Assembly (NCBI GenBank): GCA_030835135.1 | Contig: JAUQWO010000077.1 | Coordinates: 35,748-99,747, forward strand | Source of the DNA: Bacteroidota bacterium | GTDB lineage: Bacteria > Bacteroidota > Ignavibacteria > UBA10030 > UBA6906 | Direction: 5' to 3' | DNA: 64,000 nt | Position numbers and translations under genes: made by a program | Part shown: piece after piece, positions 16,984 through 26,172 of the stretch | How the letters are laid out: each line of letters starts with the position of its first letter | How positions within the stretch are numbered: the first letter of the stretch is position 1 | Notes under the pieces: generated by a model | What the model was told of the DNA's origin: nothing | What the model saw: only the letters and a program-made list of their open reading frames with translations | Databases searched by the model: none

Positions 16984-17395
16984 CCTCGCGTGCATGGTGT
17001 TCACCATCGCACTTTTGCTGACGGGCATGGCCCCATCGGCTTCGACTCAAACGACCCGCTCCGATCGGCCCGCCGCGCCGCAGCCCGCGAAGGCTGGTCC
17101 GCTCGTGACATTCGTCGAACTCGGGTCTGTCAAGTGCATACCCTGTCGCCAGATGCAGCCCGTGATGCGGGCCATCGAGGAGAAGTACGGAGAACAGGTG
17201 GCCGTTGTCTTCCATGACGTGTGGAAGGATGATCAACGGGCCTTTGCACAGAAGTACGGCGTGAAGGTCATCCCAACACAGGTCTTCCTGGACCGGGAGG
17301 GCAAGGAGTTCTTCCGTCACGAGGGGTTTTTCCCGGAGTCGGAGATCGACAAGCTCTTTCAGAAGCGCGGATTGGTCGCGCGGGCGAAGGGGTGA
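16973..17395 (+). CDS. Exported thioredoxin-family protein
   Basis: 140 aa. N-terminal signal peptide (CMVFTIALLLTGMAPSAS) followed by a thioredoxin fold: FVELGSVKCIPCRQM active site (CIPC) and cis-Pro in VKVIPTQVFLD. Should act in the periplasm. It starts inside the upstream thioredoxin-like gene and ends 3 bases before CcdA, so it is tightly coupled. Likely receives electrons from CcdA and reduces an envelope partner. Confidence 0.85.
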   Translation: MQRNLACMVFTIALLLTGMAPSASTQTTRSDRPAAPQPAKAGPLVTFVELGSVKCIPCRQMQPVMRAIEEKYGEQVAVVFHDVWKDDQRAFAQKYGVKVIPTQVFLDREGKEFFRHEGFFPESEIDKLFQKRGLVARAKG

Positions 17396-17398
17396 CCG

Positions 17399-18100
17399 AT
17401 GCTGGACAGCCTCTTCACGTGGTTGACATTGGCGATGGGCGATTCGTTCGAACTCGCGCTCGTCGCCGCCGTCGGCTGGGGAGTGTTGAGCATCCTCCTG
17501 AGTCCCTGTCACCTCTCAAGCATCCCCCTCGTCATCGGCTACATCGGGAGCCAGAGATCGACGGGTAGGTCCCATCCGTACGCGCTTTCCCTCGTGTTCG
17601 CGCTGGGGATCCTTCTCACGATCGGGATCGTCGGGTTCGCCACGGCGTCGGCCGGGAGGATGATGGGCGACGTCGGACGCTGGGGGAATCTGGTTGTCGC
17701 CGCCGTGTTCTTCATTGTCGGCCTCTATTTCCTGGACGTCTTCACCCTGTCGTGGGGCTCAGTCCTCACGAAGGTGAAGATCGCACAGGGCTGGCCGGGG
17801 GCACTGCTCCTCGGTCTCGTTTTCGGGATCGGCCTGGGGCCGTGCACCTTCGCGTTCATGGCACCCGTCCTCGGCGTCGCGTTCAGCATGGCTTCGTCTG
17901 ATACGCTGCGCGCGGTTGGTCTGGTTGCGGCATTCGGGCTCGGTCACTGCGCCGTCATTGTCGCCGCCGGCGGCGCGGTGGGATTGGTCCAACGGTATCT
18001 CAACTGGACCGAAGAATCACGCGGAGCAACGGTGCTCCGGCGAGGGGCCGGCGTGCTCGTTATCCTCGCAGGCGTGTACTTCGTCCTGACAACGTTGTAG
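17399..18100 (+). CDS. ccdA: CcdA/DsbD-like transmembrane electron carrier
   Basis: 233 aa with six helices. Paired redox Cys are in ILLSPCHLSSIP (helix 1) and GLGPCTFAFMAP (helix 4), the hallmark of the CcdA/DsbD membrane domain that passes reducing equivalents from cytosolic thioredoxin to periplasmic partners. It completes a relay: cytosolic CAKC protein, CcdA, exported CIPC protein. Last gene of the arsenic locus; ppk2 follows on the other strand. Confidence 0.85.
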   Translation: MLDSLFTWLTLAMGDSFELALVAAVGWGVLSILLSPCHLSSIPLVIGYIGSQRSTGRSHPYALSLVFALGILLTIGIVGFATASAGRMMGDVGRWGNLVVAAVFFIVGLYFLDVFTLSWGSVLTKVKIAQGWPGALLLGLVFGIGLGPCTFAFMAPVLGVAFSMASSDTLRAVGLVAAFGLGHCAVIVAAGGAVGLVQRYLNWTEESRGATVLRRGAGVLVILAGVYFVLTTL

Positions 18101-18176
18101 GTCACGGCAAGACAGGGAGGACGTCAGCAGATGGGCGTCCAGGTTCCGTCATGCCGTTAGCGTACCGCACGGGACC

Positions 18177-19022
18177 TTAGTACACCTCCGGCACAAATGT
18201 CTGATCCGTGATCGGAGGCCGCACGTACCCGAGGGCCTTCTGCCGCGGAGGCAGGACGGGCGATCTGTGCTCCAGCTTCTCGTGTGGCAGGACGTTCAGA
18301 AGGTGCGAGATGCAGTTGAGGCGCGCACGTTTCTTGTCGTCGGCATCCACCACGTACCACGGACACTGCTTCGTATCGGTGTGGGCGAACATCTGGTCCT
18401 TGGCCCTGGAGTAATCCACCCATCGCGCGCGCGATTGGAGGTCCATCGGACTGAGTTTCCACCCCTTGGTCGGGTCCTCGATGCGCGCCTGAAACCGCCG
18501 CTCCTGTTCATCGTCGCTGACGGAGAACCAGTACTTGATCAGGATGATCCCGTCGCGTACAAGCATCCGTTCGAATTCCGGGCAGGTACGGAGGAACTCG
18601 GCGTATTGCGTTTCCGTGCAGAATCCCATCACGCGTTCCACGCCAGCTCTGTTGTACCAGCTCCGGTCATAGAGGACCATCTCGCCGGCGCCGGGGAGAT
18701 GCGCGACATAGCGCTGGAAGTACCACTGGGACTTTTCCTTCTCCGTGGGCGTGCCGAGAGCGACGATGCGGCATACACGGGGATTCAACCGCTGCGTGAT
18801 GCGTTTGATGACGCCACCCTTGCCCGCGGCATCGCGCCCTTCGAAGAGTACGACGACCCGCAACTTCTTCTCGACGATCCATTCCTGAAGGATCACAAGG
18901 TCTTCCTGAAGCCTTGCGAGCGCCTTGTTATATTCCTTCTTGTCGAGCTTCTTCCTGGCGGTCTTCTTCACCAATGATGCTTCGTCGCGTTTCTCTTCTT
19001 TGGACTTCTTCTTCTTTGACAT
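18177..19022 (-). CDS. ppk2: Polyphosphate kinase 2
   Basis: 281 aa from ATG 19022, which has GGAGAACGGGAG just upstream; the longer track ORF adds 33 unlikely residues. Walker A GRDAAGKGG, lid-region sequence around TPTEKEKSQWYFQRY, and Walker B-like LYDRSWYNRAGVE identify PPK2, which transfers phosphate between polyphosphate and nucleotides. The Lys-rich N-terminus (MSKKKKSKEEKRDEA) is charged and probably flexible. Length fits single-domain PPK2. Convergent with ccdA. Confidence 0.93.
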   Translation of the reverse strand: MSKKKKSKEEKRDEASLVKKTARKKLDKKEYNKALARLQEDLVILQEWIVEKKLRVVVLFEGRDAAGKGGVIKRITQRLNPRVCRIVALGTPTEKEKSQWYFQRYVAHLPGAGEMVLYDRSWYNRAGVERVMGFCTETQYAEFLRTCPEFERMLVRDGIILIKYWFSVSDDEQERRFQARIEDPTKGWKLSPMDLQSRARWVDYSRAKDQMFAHTDTKQCPWYVVDADDKKRARLNCISHLLNVLPHEKLEHRSPVLPPRQKALGYVRPPITDQTFVPEVY

Positions 19023-19268
19023 CTCCCGTTCTCCTGACGTGCCACGTGCGGTGCTGTCCCCGGAAGGGCCGTGGGTCCAGTGGTGCAAACAGGATGCCGG
19101 AACGCTGTCTGCGAATGGCAAGAAATACGGCAGAAATCGGGGGTTGAAGAAGGGGGGAGAACCGGGCTGTGTTGCCTTTCACCACATGGCTAAACCGGTA
19201 CCGACCGGCATCTTCGTGCTTCGTGCCGGGGGGTGGAGACGGAAATGACAGGCCGGCTGCTGCGGATC

Positions 19269-19309
19269 GGACGGGCCCGGCTCGCGGAGGCCGGAAGCCG
19301 GGCCTGTCC
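19269..19309 (-). terminator. Strong hairpin downstream of the efflux operon
   Basis: GGACGGGCCCGGCT (19269-19282) pairs with AGCCGGGCCTGTCC (19296-19309) with one mismatch. It follows the PII-like gene on the minus strand and probably ends the tetR-RND transcript. No U-tract follows. The rest of the 298-base gap to ppk2 has no clear feature. Confidence 0.4.
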
Positions 19310-19320
19310 TGCATGAGGCC

Positions 19321-19620
19321 TCAGACGATCCTCTCCAGAGGTACCTGGAATAACCGGATCTTGTCATCCGCACGGAGGATCTGAGCATTCACCTCCTCGA
19401 TGCCGCGGATCAGACGCTCCAGGATATCCTCCTCGCGGATAGCGATCATGAGCACCGCGTTGTGCCCCGGGAAACTCCGTGTCCCGAGATGGGGTTCGGT
19501 GCCATGCCCTTTGCCGGTCACCTGGTCCCACCGCGTGTAGTAGTCGATCTCCAGCTTCTCGAGCAGGTCCATCAGACGCGGGGCATACACGTCGTTGCAT
19601 ACCGTGAATACGATCTTCAT
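19321..19620 (-). CDS. PG0541-type PII-like transporter-associated protein
   Basis: 99 aa, starting [25 protein letters not shown]. Ferredoxin-like PII fold pattern with a flexible T-loop-like middle (VTGKGHGTEPHLGTRSFPGHN). Resembles PG0541 family proteins, small PII relatives encoded next to RND pumps in Bacteroidota. The ATG overlaps the RND stop by 4 bases, so it is co-translated and likely modulates or senses the pump. Ligand unknown. Confidence 0.8.
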   Translation of the reverse strand: MKIVFTVCNDVYAPRLMDLLEKLEIDYYTRWDQVTGKGHGTEPHLGTRSFPGHNAVLMIAIREEDILERLIRGIEEVNAQILRADDKIRLFQVPLERIV

Positions 19621-22600
19621 GGCTGTTTCCTTTTCTTCGATCCGGGCATGATCCGTCCGATCGCACGGATGGCTCCGCTCACCGTGAGGTCGTCGAGGAC
19701 CGAATACACCACCGGGACGACGAACAGCGTCAGCAGCGTTGATGTGATGAGTCCGCCGATCACCGCCTGACCCATCGGTGAACGGAACTCGCTCCCTTCG
19801 CCAAAGGCGAACGCGACCGGGACCATGCCGAACACCATCGCGAGCGTGGTCATCAGGATTGGGCGGAGCCGCGTGGCCCCCGCCATGACCAGCGCCTCAC
19901 CACGCTCGTGCCCGCGGTCGCGGAGCACGTTGGTGAAGTCCACCAGCAGGATGCCGTTCTTCGTCACGAGTCCCATGAGCATGATGATGCCGATCATCGA
20001 CATCACGGACAGCGATCCCTTGAACACCAGCAGGGCGAAGACCGCGCCGATCAGCGACATCGGCAGGGCGAGCATGATGGCGAACGGGTACTTGAAGCTC
20101 TCGAATTGTGCCGCGAGCACGATATAGACGAACACGATGGCCAGTCCGAGGGCGAGCAGGATGTTGGCGAACGACTCCGACTGCATCTCGCCCATGCCCA
20201 CCACCCCGATGGCGTATCCCGGGGGGAGGTCGATGGCCTTCACGCGGTTCTGCACCTCGCCCAGCACTTCGCCGAGCAGCGCACCCGACAGATTGGCATC
20301 GATACGGATCTCGCGCTGACGGTCATAGCGGTTGATGCGTGAGGGACCGGAGGCCTGGGTGATGGTGGCGACCGACCCCAGCGGGATCAGCACCTTCTGG
20401 CCATTCCCGGCATCCTTGGTGCTCTTGATCGACAGGGCCCGGACGTTCTCGATCGATGACCGGTCGGCCTTGCTCAGGCGGACGCGGATGTCATACTGTT
20501 CTTCGCCTTCCTGATACTTCGAGGCGACAGCACCGTCGACCATCGCGCGCGCGCTGGAGGCGATGAGGCCGACGTTGATCCCCAGGTCCGATGCCTTTTC
20601 CCGGTCGATCACTACACGCACTTCGGGCTTGGAGGTCTCCAGACTGTTCTCCACGTCCGCCGCACCGGGCGTCGTGCGGAACATGTACTCCACGCGGCTG
20701 GCGATGGTCTGGAGGGTCGCCAGGTTCTCACCGCGGACACTGAGGATGGCCTGTTTCTGGTTGCCACCCATGCCACCCGTCGGCATGAACCCGAAGTTCG
20801 CGCCGGGGATGCGGGAGATCTCCTGCCGCGCTTCCTCCATGAGCTGGTCGAGGGTCTTCGACCGCTCGGCCTTCTTCACGGTCTTCACAAGGATCGTGCC
20901 CTTGGTCACCGGGTCACTGCCGGCACCGATGGTGGTCAGCGTGGAGACGACCTCCGGATGTTTCCGCAGCACATCCTCCGCGGCCGCGCAGAGCCGGCTG
21001 GTCTCTTCGATGGAGCTGCCTGGTGCCGCGGTGACGACGACGTTGTATTCGCTCTGGTCCATGGAGGGAAAGAACGCCGTACCGAGGAAGCGCATGAAGT
21101 AGAAACTCGACAGGAAGATGAGGAGCGAGCCGAGGATAACGGTCTTCCGGTGCCCGAGCGACCACTGGATCGCGGTCCGGTATTTCGCGCTCAGCACCGT
21201 GAAGGCATGATTGAACCAGTAGAGGCCGCGGCGGAGGAGGCTTCCTTCGTTGGTGAGCTCCTCGTCCTCTTCCTTCAGCCATTTCGAGGAGAGCATCGGG
21301 GTGAGCGTGAACGCCACGAACAGCGACACGAGCACCGAGACCGACACCGTGATACCGAATTCGTAGAAGAACCTGCCCACGATCCCGGGCATGAACGCCA
21401 CGGGCACGAACACCGCCACGATGGTGAATGTCGTGGCCATGACGGCCAGGCCGATCTCGGCGGTGGCGGCCTTGGCGGCCTCGATGGGTGATTCGCCGTC
21501 CTGCATGTGCCGGTAGATGTTCTCGATGACCACGATCGCGTCATCGATGAGAAGACCCACGGCCAGCGACAACGCGAGGAGCGTCATCGTGTTGAGCGTG
21601 AAGCCCAGCGCGAACATGATGATGAAGCTGGCGATGATGGATGTCGGCAGGGCGATCGCGCTGATGAGCGTCGACCGGATGTTCGCCAGGAAGAGGTACA
21701 CCACGATCACCGCCAGCAGGCCGCCATACACGATGTCGAAGAGCACGTCGCGCACCGAGTCGCGGATGAAGGTACTGTTGTCGCGCGCGATGGTGAGATG
21801 GATGTCGGATGGCAGTTCCCTCTGGATCGCATCGATCTGCTTCTGAATGGCCTCCGCCACGCGCACGGTATTGCTGCCCGACTGGCGCAGGATGCTCAGG
21901 CCCACGGCCTGCCTGCCGTTCAGCCGCGACAGGCTCTCCTGTTCCTTGACGCCGTCTTCCACCGTCGCGACCTCGGAGAGGTGAACGACCTTGCCCCCGG
22001 GCGTGGCCACGATCACCGACGCGAAGTCCTTCACGCTGGTGTACTTGCCCATGGTGCGGAGGAGGATCTGCCTGCTCCCTTGCTCCAGATTGCCGGCAGG
22101 GATCTCGACGTTCGCCGCACCGACTGCCTGGATGACATCCTGGATCGACAGGTTGTAGGCCTGCATCCGGGCGGCATCCACGATGATCTGGATCTCGCGT
22201 TCGGCACCACCCACCAGATCGACGCGACCCACGCCTGGCACGTTCTCCAGGCGCTTCTTGACCACGTTCTTGGTGAACGTCGTGATCTCCTTCGGGGAGC
22301 GCTCGCCCGAGACCGTGAGCGTGAAGATCGGCGTGCTCGCAGGGTCCAGCCGCTGGATGACGGGATCCTCGATATCCGCCGGCAGGTCGCCGCGGATCGC
22401 GGCGATCTTCTCGCGCACGTCCTGAGCGGCCTGCTGGCCCTTCACTTCCAGTTTGAACTGGACGATGACGATCGAGACCCCTTCCTGTGAGATGGAGGAA
22501 ATGTGGTCCACCCCGGCGACCGTATTGACGGCGTCCTCGATCTTCTTCGTGACCTCGGTCTCCATCTGTTCCGGTCCGGCACCCGGGAGGACCGTGGTGG

Positions 22601-22739
22601 CGGTGACGTACGGGATGTCGACGTCCGGGAACTGATCGATATTCAATTTGATGTACGAGAACAGTCCCAGCACCACCAGCGCGAGGATCATCATCGTCGC
22701 GAAGACCGGGCGTTCTATGGAAACATCGGCAAGCTTCAT
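19617..22739 (-). CDS. RND efflux pump, HAE-1/AcrB-like
   Basis: 1040 aa, full length. N-terminal [20 protein letters not shown], two large periplasmic loops and about 12 helices. The proton-relay double Asp is in [19 protein letters not shown]. Second-half motifs include [19 protein letters not shown]. It exports drugs or other hydrophobic compounds through the adaptor and TolC-type channel encoded upstream. The fourth gene of a five-gene operon led by tetR. Substrate not deducible; proximity to arsenic genes need not mean metal export. Confidence 0.93.
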   Translation of the reverse strand: MKLADVSIERPVFATMMILALVVLGLFSYIKLNIDQFPDVDIPYVTATTVLPGAGPEQMETEVTKKIEDAVNTVAGVDHISSISQEGVSIVIVQFKLEVKGQQAAQDVREKIAAIRGDLPADIEDPVIQRLDPASTPIFTLTVSGERSPKEITTFTKNVVKKRLENVPGVGRVDLVGGAEREIQIIVDAARMQAYNLSIQDVIQAVGAANVEIPAGNLEQGSRQILLRTMGKYTSVKDFASVIVATPGGKVVHLSEVATVEDGVKEQESLSRLNGRQAVGLSILRQSGSNTVRVAEAIQKQIDAIQRELPSDIHLTIARDNSTFIRDSVRDVLFDIVYGGLLAVIVVYLFLANIRSTLISAIALPTSIIASFIIMFALGFTLNTMTLLALSLAVGLLIDDAIVVIENIYRHMQDGESPIEAAKAATAEIGLAVMATTFTIVAVFVPVAFMPGIVGRFFYEFGITVSVSVLVSLFVAFTLTPMLSSKWLKEEDEELTNEGSLLRRGLYWFNHAFTVLSAKYRTAIQWSLGHRKTVILGSLLIFLSSFYFMRFLGTAFFPSMDQSEYNVVVTAAPGSSIEETSRLCAAAEDVLRKHPEVVSTLTTIGAGSDPVTKGTILVKTVKKAERSKTLDQLMEEARQEISRIPGANFGFMPTGGMGGNQKQAILSVRGENLATLQTIASRVEYMFRTTPGAADVENSLETSKPEVRVVIDREKASDLGINVGLIASSARAMVDGAVASKYQEGEEQYDIRVRLSKADRSSIENVRALSIKSTKDAGNGQKVLIPLGSVATITQASGPSRINRYDRQREIRIDANLSGALLGEVLGEVQNRVKAIDLPPGYAIGVVGMGEMQSESFANILLALGLAIVFVYIVLAAQFESFKYPFAIMLALPMSLIGAVFALLVFKGSLSVMSMIGIIMLMGLVTKNGILLVDFTNVLRDRGHERGEALVMAGATRLRPILMTTLAMVFGMVPVAFAFGEGSEFRSPMGQAVIGGLITSTLLTLFVVPVVYSVLDDLTVSGAIRAIGRIMPGSKKRKQP

Positions 22740-22772
22740 AGGTATCTACCTGATTGTTCTATGGAGATCCGG

Positions 22773-23849
22773 TCAGCGCGCACCGGTCTGCTGCGACACG
22801 ACGACATAGCTGCTGTCGCGGACATTGGCGATCCCGACCGTTGCCACCGTGTCGGCGGGGGAGAGGCCCTTCAGGATCACGGTCCGCTCTCCGTCGGACA
22901 TGCCCGTTTCCACGACGCGCTGGTACGCCCGGCCCCCGGCGATCACGAAGACCTTGCTTGTCACACCGTCCGTCTGAACCGCCACGTTCGGTACGATGAG
23001 CGTTCCGGCCCCTGAGGCGATCCGGGTGCGGACCTTGGCGAACATCCCCGGGCGGAACCAGCGGTCCGGTGTGTTGGCGAACATCGCTTTCACTTCGAAC
23101 GAACGGGAGCGGACGTCCGCCGAGCGGGAGATCTGCACGATGGTGCCCTGCACGGTGAGATCCGGACGGGCCTCCGACGTGATCGACAGCTTCTGGCCGA
23201 TGGCAAGCGATGCGACGTCGGCTTCATTCAGATTGAAGATCGCCTTCATCCGGTCGATCCGCGCCACCGTGGCCAGGGGGATCCCGGGAGAGGTGAGATC
23301 GCCGATGGCGACGTTCACGGCCGTGACCACCCCGCCGATCGGCGTGATGAGCTCGACCATGCTGCGCGCGCCGATGAAGTTCGCCTGGGCCACGTCGTAC
23401 GCGGTCTGGGCTCCGTCCAGCGTCTGCAGCGAGACGGCACCTTCGGCATAGAGCGATTTCATGCGCTCGAGCGACTTGCCGGCGTTCCGGAAGCTGGCCT
23501 CGGCCTGGTAGTACTGCGACGTCGCTCCGGATTTGTCCAGCGACACGATCAGGCGTTCCGCGGGCACGGTGGCGCCGACCTGCACATGGACCTTTGCCAC
23601 GCGTTCCGAGATCTTCGGAACGATGTTCGCCTGCTCCTGACCTTCGAGTGTGGCGGAGTACGTGCGCTCAACGGACAGCGTTCCGGTGCCGGCGACCGCG
23701 ACCTCCACGGGGACAGCGATCTTCGCCTTGATGTCTCCGTCATGCCCGGCGTCCTGCTCATGTGTGGCGCATCCGGCCAGGAACGCAAGCAGCACGAGGC
23801 CGGGAATGGCCGGGATCCGGCCGATGAGGGTATGCACAGATGTCTTCAC
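22773..23849 (-). CDS. RND periplasmic adaptor lipoprotein
   Basis: The track opens at 23897; GTG 23849 has AGGAG ten bases upstream and gives 358 aa starting V/M-KTSVHTLIG. Lipobox LLAFLAGC predicts an acylated Cys. The barrel-sandwich and helical-hairpin layout of membrane fusion proteins follows: EGQEQANIVPKISERVAKVHVQVG, coiled hairpin, then the second lipoyl half VITPIGGVVTAVNVAIGD-like region, and a C-terminal beta domain. It links the RND pump to the outer membrane channel. A 33-base gap separates it from the pump. Confidence 0.9.
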   Translation of the reverse strand: MKTSVHTLIGRIPAIPGLVLLAFLAGCATHEQDAGHDGDIKAKIAVPVEVAVAGTGTLSVERTYSATLEGQEQANIVPKISERVAKVHVQVGATVPAERLIVSLDKSGATSQYYQAEASFRNAGKSLERMKSLYAEGAVSLQTLDGAQTAYDVAQANFIGARSMVELITPIGGVVTAVNVAIGDLTSPGIPLATVARIDRMKAIFNLNEADVASLAIGQKLSITSEARPDLTVQGTIVQISRSADVRSRSFEVKAMFANTPDRWFRPGMFAKVRTRIASGAGTLIVPNVAVQTDGVTSKVFVIAGGRAYQRVVETGMSDGERTVILKGLSPADTVATVGIANVRDSSYVVVSQQTGAR

Positions 23850-23901
23850 GTGTCTGGTTCTCCTGATGGTTCTCATGCTCGTGGGGGTCGTGTGCAACGG
23901 G

Positions 23902-25275
23902 TCAGCGCTGCCGTCCGACCGCGTTTTCCCATTCGGCCTGTGCGACGAGATAGTCGTAGATGCCCTGGGCGTAGTTCGTTTGGGTGCGGGTCATGGCCAC
24001 CTGGGTGTCCATGAGCTCCAACTGGGTGCCGACACCGCTCGAAAATCGTGTCTGCGCGATGCGCACTGCCTTCTGTGCCTGACTCAGCGACCGCACCTGG
24101 CCGTCGATCCGCTTCCGGGCCTCGGCCATGCGCAGTTCGAGCGACTGGATCTGGAGACGGAGTCCCTCTTCGGCCTTCTGGCGCAGGGTAACGATCTTCT
24201 GATGGTCGACCATCGCCTGCTCGGTGCGGGCGCTCGCGCGGAAGCCGTCGAAGATCGGGATGGAGAGTTTCAATCCGACGTTGAATGAGTTCGCCCAGAG
24301 ATAATCCTTGAAGATGAATGAATTGTCCTGCGACTGCCACATGTACGCGCCGGTGAGGTCGAGGGTGGGGTAGTGCGCCGCACGTTCCACGCTGATATTC
24401 TGCTCCAGGAGCGACTCCTGCAGGGCAAGCTGCGCGATGCTCGCGTTGGTGGCGATCGCCTCGCGGCGGCGGTCCTCCAGCACACGTTGCTCCAACTCCT
24501 GATACGCCAGTTCTCCCTGCACATCGATCTCCTGATCGAGGGGGAGGGCAAGCACGTTCTTCAGGTTGTTCTTCGCCAGCAGGAGGGCATTCTCCGCCGC
24601 AATGGAGAGGGGCTCGGTGTTCGCTACCTGCACTTCGGCGCGGAGGAGATCGAATTCCGCGGCGGTCCCTTGCCTGTACTGCGCCCGCAGGTTCTCGAGG
24701 TTCGCCCGCACGACCTCGAGGCCTTCCCGGTTGGCGCGGACGAGTTCGCGGGCGAGGAGGACGGTGTAGAACGCCTTCTTCGTTTGCAGCGCGACATTCT
24801 CTTCCGTGACCTGATAGGCACGGTCGGCATAGTCGGCGTACGTGGTCGCGATGTCGAGCGCGGTGCCGACGCGGAAATTGAACAGCGGCTGGTTGAGTGT
24901 GGCCGTTGCGGCGTAGGCGTTCGTCGACCCGAACTCGATCGTCATCGTCTTGTCGGTCGGGTTGATGAGACTGTTCGGGGGCACGAACATCACGGCATTC
25001 TTGATGTTCCTGGTGTACACACCCGACACGTTGAGCTGGGGGAATGCTCCCGATCGGGCTTCGGTTATCTGGGCGTCGGCCTTCGCCCGGTCCTGATCCG
25101 CCACCTGAATGTCGCGGTTCTGTTTTGCCGCGATCTCCAGCGCCCTGTCGAGGGTCAGCACCATCGGTGCGGTGCCGGTCTGCGTGCGTGCAGGAAGTGC
25201 TGCTGCCACGGCCAGGATGAGAAGAACGACGCTTCTGGCGGCGGTGCCGGTCAGCGTCGATGGATGAGCGTGCAT
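23902..25275 (-). CDS. TolC-family outer membrane channel
   Basis: 457 aa from ATG 25275 (AAAGGATAA upstream). Signal peptide with SVVLLILAVAAALPA. Two repeated helical halves (LDRALEIAAKQNRDIQVADQDRAKADAQI, and FDGFRASARTEQAMVDHQKIVTLRQKAEEGLRLQIQSLELR reduced to its motif core) typical of TolC/OEP proteins. It completes the tripartite pump with the adaptor and RND genes. It starts 4 bases after the tetR stop, so tetR and tolC are co-transcribed. Confidence 0.9.
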   Translation of the reverse strand: MHAHPSTLTGTAARSVVLLILAVAAALPARTQTGTAPMVLTLDRALEIAAKQNRDIQVADQDRAKADAQITEARSGAFPQLNVSGVYTRNIKNAVMFVPPNSLINPTDKTMTIEFGSTNAYAATATLNQPLFNFRVGTALDIATTYADYADRAYQVTEENVALQTKKAFYTVLLARELVRANREGLEVVRANLENLRAQYRQGTAAEFDLLRAEVQVANTEPLSIAAENALLLAKNNLKNVLALPLDQEIDVQGELAYQELEQRVLEDRRREAIATNASIAQLALQESLLEQNISVERAAHYPTLDLTGAYMWQSQDNSFIFKDYLWANSFNVGLKLSIPIFDGFRASARTEQAMVDHQKIVTLRQKAEEGLRLQIQSLELRMAEARKRIDGQVRSLSQAQKAVRIAQTRFSSGVGTQLELMDTQVAMTRTQTNYAQGIYDYLVAQAEWENAVGRQR

Positions 25276-25279
25276 ACGA

Positions 25280-25930
25280 TTATCCTTTGCTATGTCGAAC
25301 GGTGATACCATCAAGGAGGATGGAAATGATGAGCCCTGCCTGCCGGTCGAGTTCGTCAGGACTCAGTGTGCCGTGGAGAAGGATCTGCCGGCTGGCGAGC
25401 CCCCGGATCATATCGTCCAGCATCGTGACGTAGTCGGCCGGCTCGCCCTTCCGGACCGTGCCGGCATCCATTTCCGTCTGCAGCACGGCTCCGATGATGT
25501 TGGCTACAGTGCGGGATCGGCCGATGATATCCTGAAGCCGCGCGGCTTCGCTCTTCCTGCCGCGGTGGAGTTCCTCGACGATCGCATGAAAGAGCTCGCC
25601 GTTGGTACGGATGAATTCCATGTTCGATCGTGCGTACCGCGTGAGCTTTGCGCGGGCATCCCCGTCGGAGGATGCACATTGACGGGCCATGACAATGGAA
25701 TCTTCGAGCAGCTGATCGATGAGTGCGTGGAAGATGTCCTCTTTGCTCGCGAAGTAATTATAGAGGGTCCCTTTGCCGAATTCGGCCTTCTGGGCGATCT
25801 CGTCCAGAGTGGTCTCCCTGAATCCTTTGGCGGCGAAGAGCTCCCGGGCGGCATTCAGGATGTCCTGCTGGCGGGCGCGCTTCTCGCGCTCTCTTCTGGA
25901 GAGTGTCTCTTGGGGGCTATGCTCGCTCAT
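25280..25930 (-). CDS. TetR-family repressor of the efflux operon
   Basis: 216 aa from ATG 25930; the longer ORF adds 16 unlikely residues. N-terminal HTH: ILNAARELFAAKGFRETTLDEIAQKAEFGKGTLYNYFASKEDIF shows the usual TetR pattern (TLDEIA, GTLYNYF, SKEDIF). The C-terminal domain is helical and divergent. First gene of the efflux operon; a consensus-like promoter and a palindrome (25971-25986) sit directly upstream, so negative autoregulation released by a pump substrate is likely. Confidence 0.9.
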   Translation of the reverse strand: MSEHSPQETLSRREREKRARQQDILNAARELFAAKGFRETTLDEIAQKAEFGKGTLYNYFASKEDIFHALIDQLLEDSIVMARQCASSDGDARAKLTRYARSNMEFIRTNGELFHAIVEELHRGRKSEAARLQDIIGRSRTVANIIGAVLQTEMDAGTVRKGEPADYVTMLDDMIRGLASRQILLHGTLSPDELDRQAGLIISILLDGITVRHSKG

Positions 25931-25970
25931 ATGACCAGTAAGTATGAGTAATGACCAATGATTATAAGAT

Positions 25971-26015
25971 ATGACCAACAGGTCATAAGATATACCAGCA
26001 GTTCACAAATGTCAA
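25971..26015 (-). promoter_or_regulatory. tetR-efflux operon promoter and operator
   Basis: Read on the minus strand: TTGACA (26015-26010), 17-base spacer, TATCTT (25992-25987), then the palindrome ATGACC-AACA-GGTCAT (25986-25971) just downstream of the -10. Further ATGACC half-sites lie at 25931 and 25951, and ATAAGATAT occurs twice about 21 bases apart. The layout predicts that TetR binding blocks transcription start. The 26016-26094 stretch holds nothing else. Confidence 0.7.
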
Positions 26016-26094
26016 GACATTTCTTAATGGCGCTCTGATTCCATAGATTCACTGTGTTCATGGGCCTTCCGCGAGCCCGCCGGTCCGGCCTGCT

Positions 26095-26130
26095 GCAAAA
26101 AAAAGCCCGATCCATGAAGACCGGGCTTTT
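26095..26130 (-). terminator. Terminator of the T9SS beta-propeller gene
   Basis: AAAAGCCCG (26101-26109) pairs with CGGGCTTTT (26122-26130). On the minus strand the stem is followed by a run of eight T residues, so it ends the transcript of the gene at 26173-28305. T residues on the other side make it partly bidirectional. Confidence 0.85.
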
Positions 26131-26172
26131 GATCCTGACCTTACACAAGCCAGCAGATGCAAGTCCAGCGAT

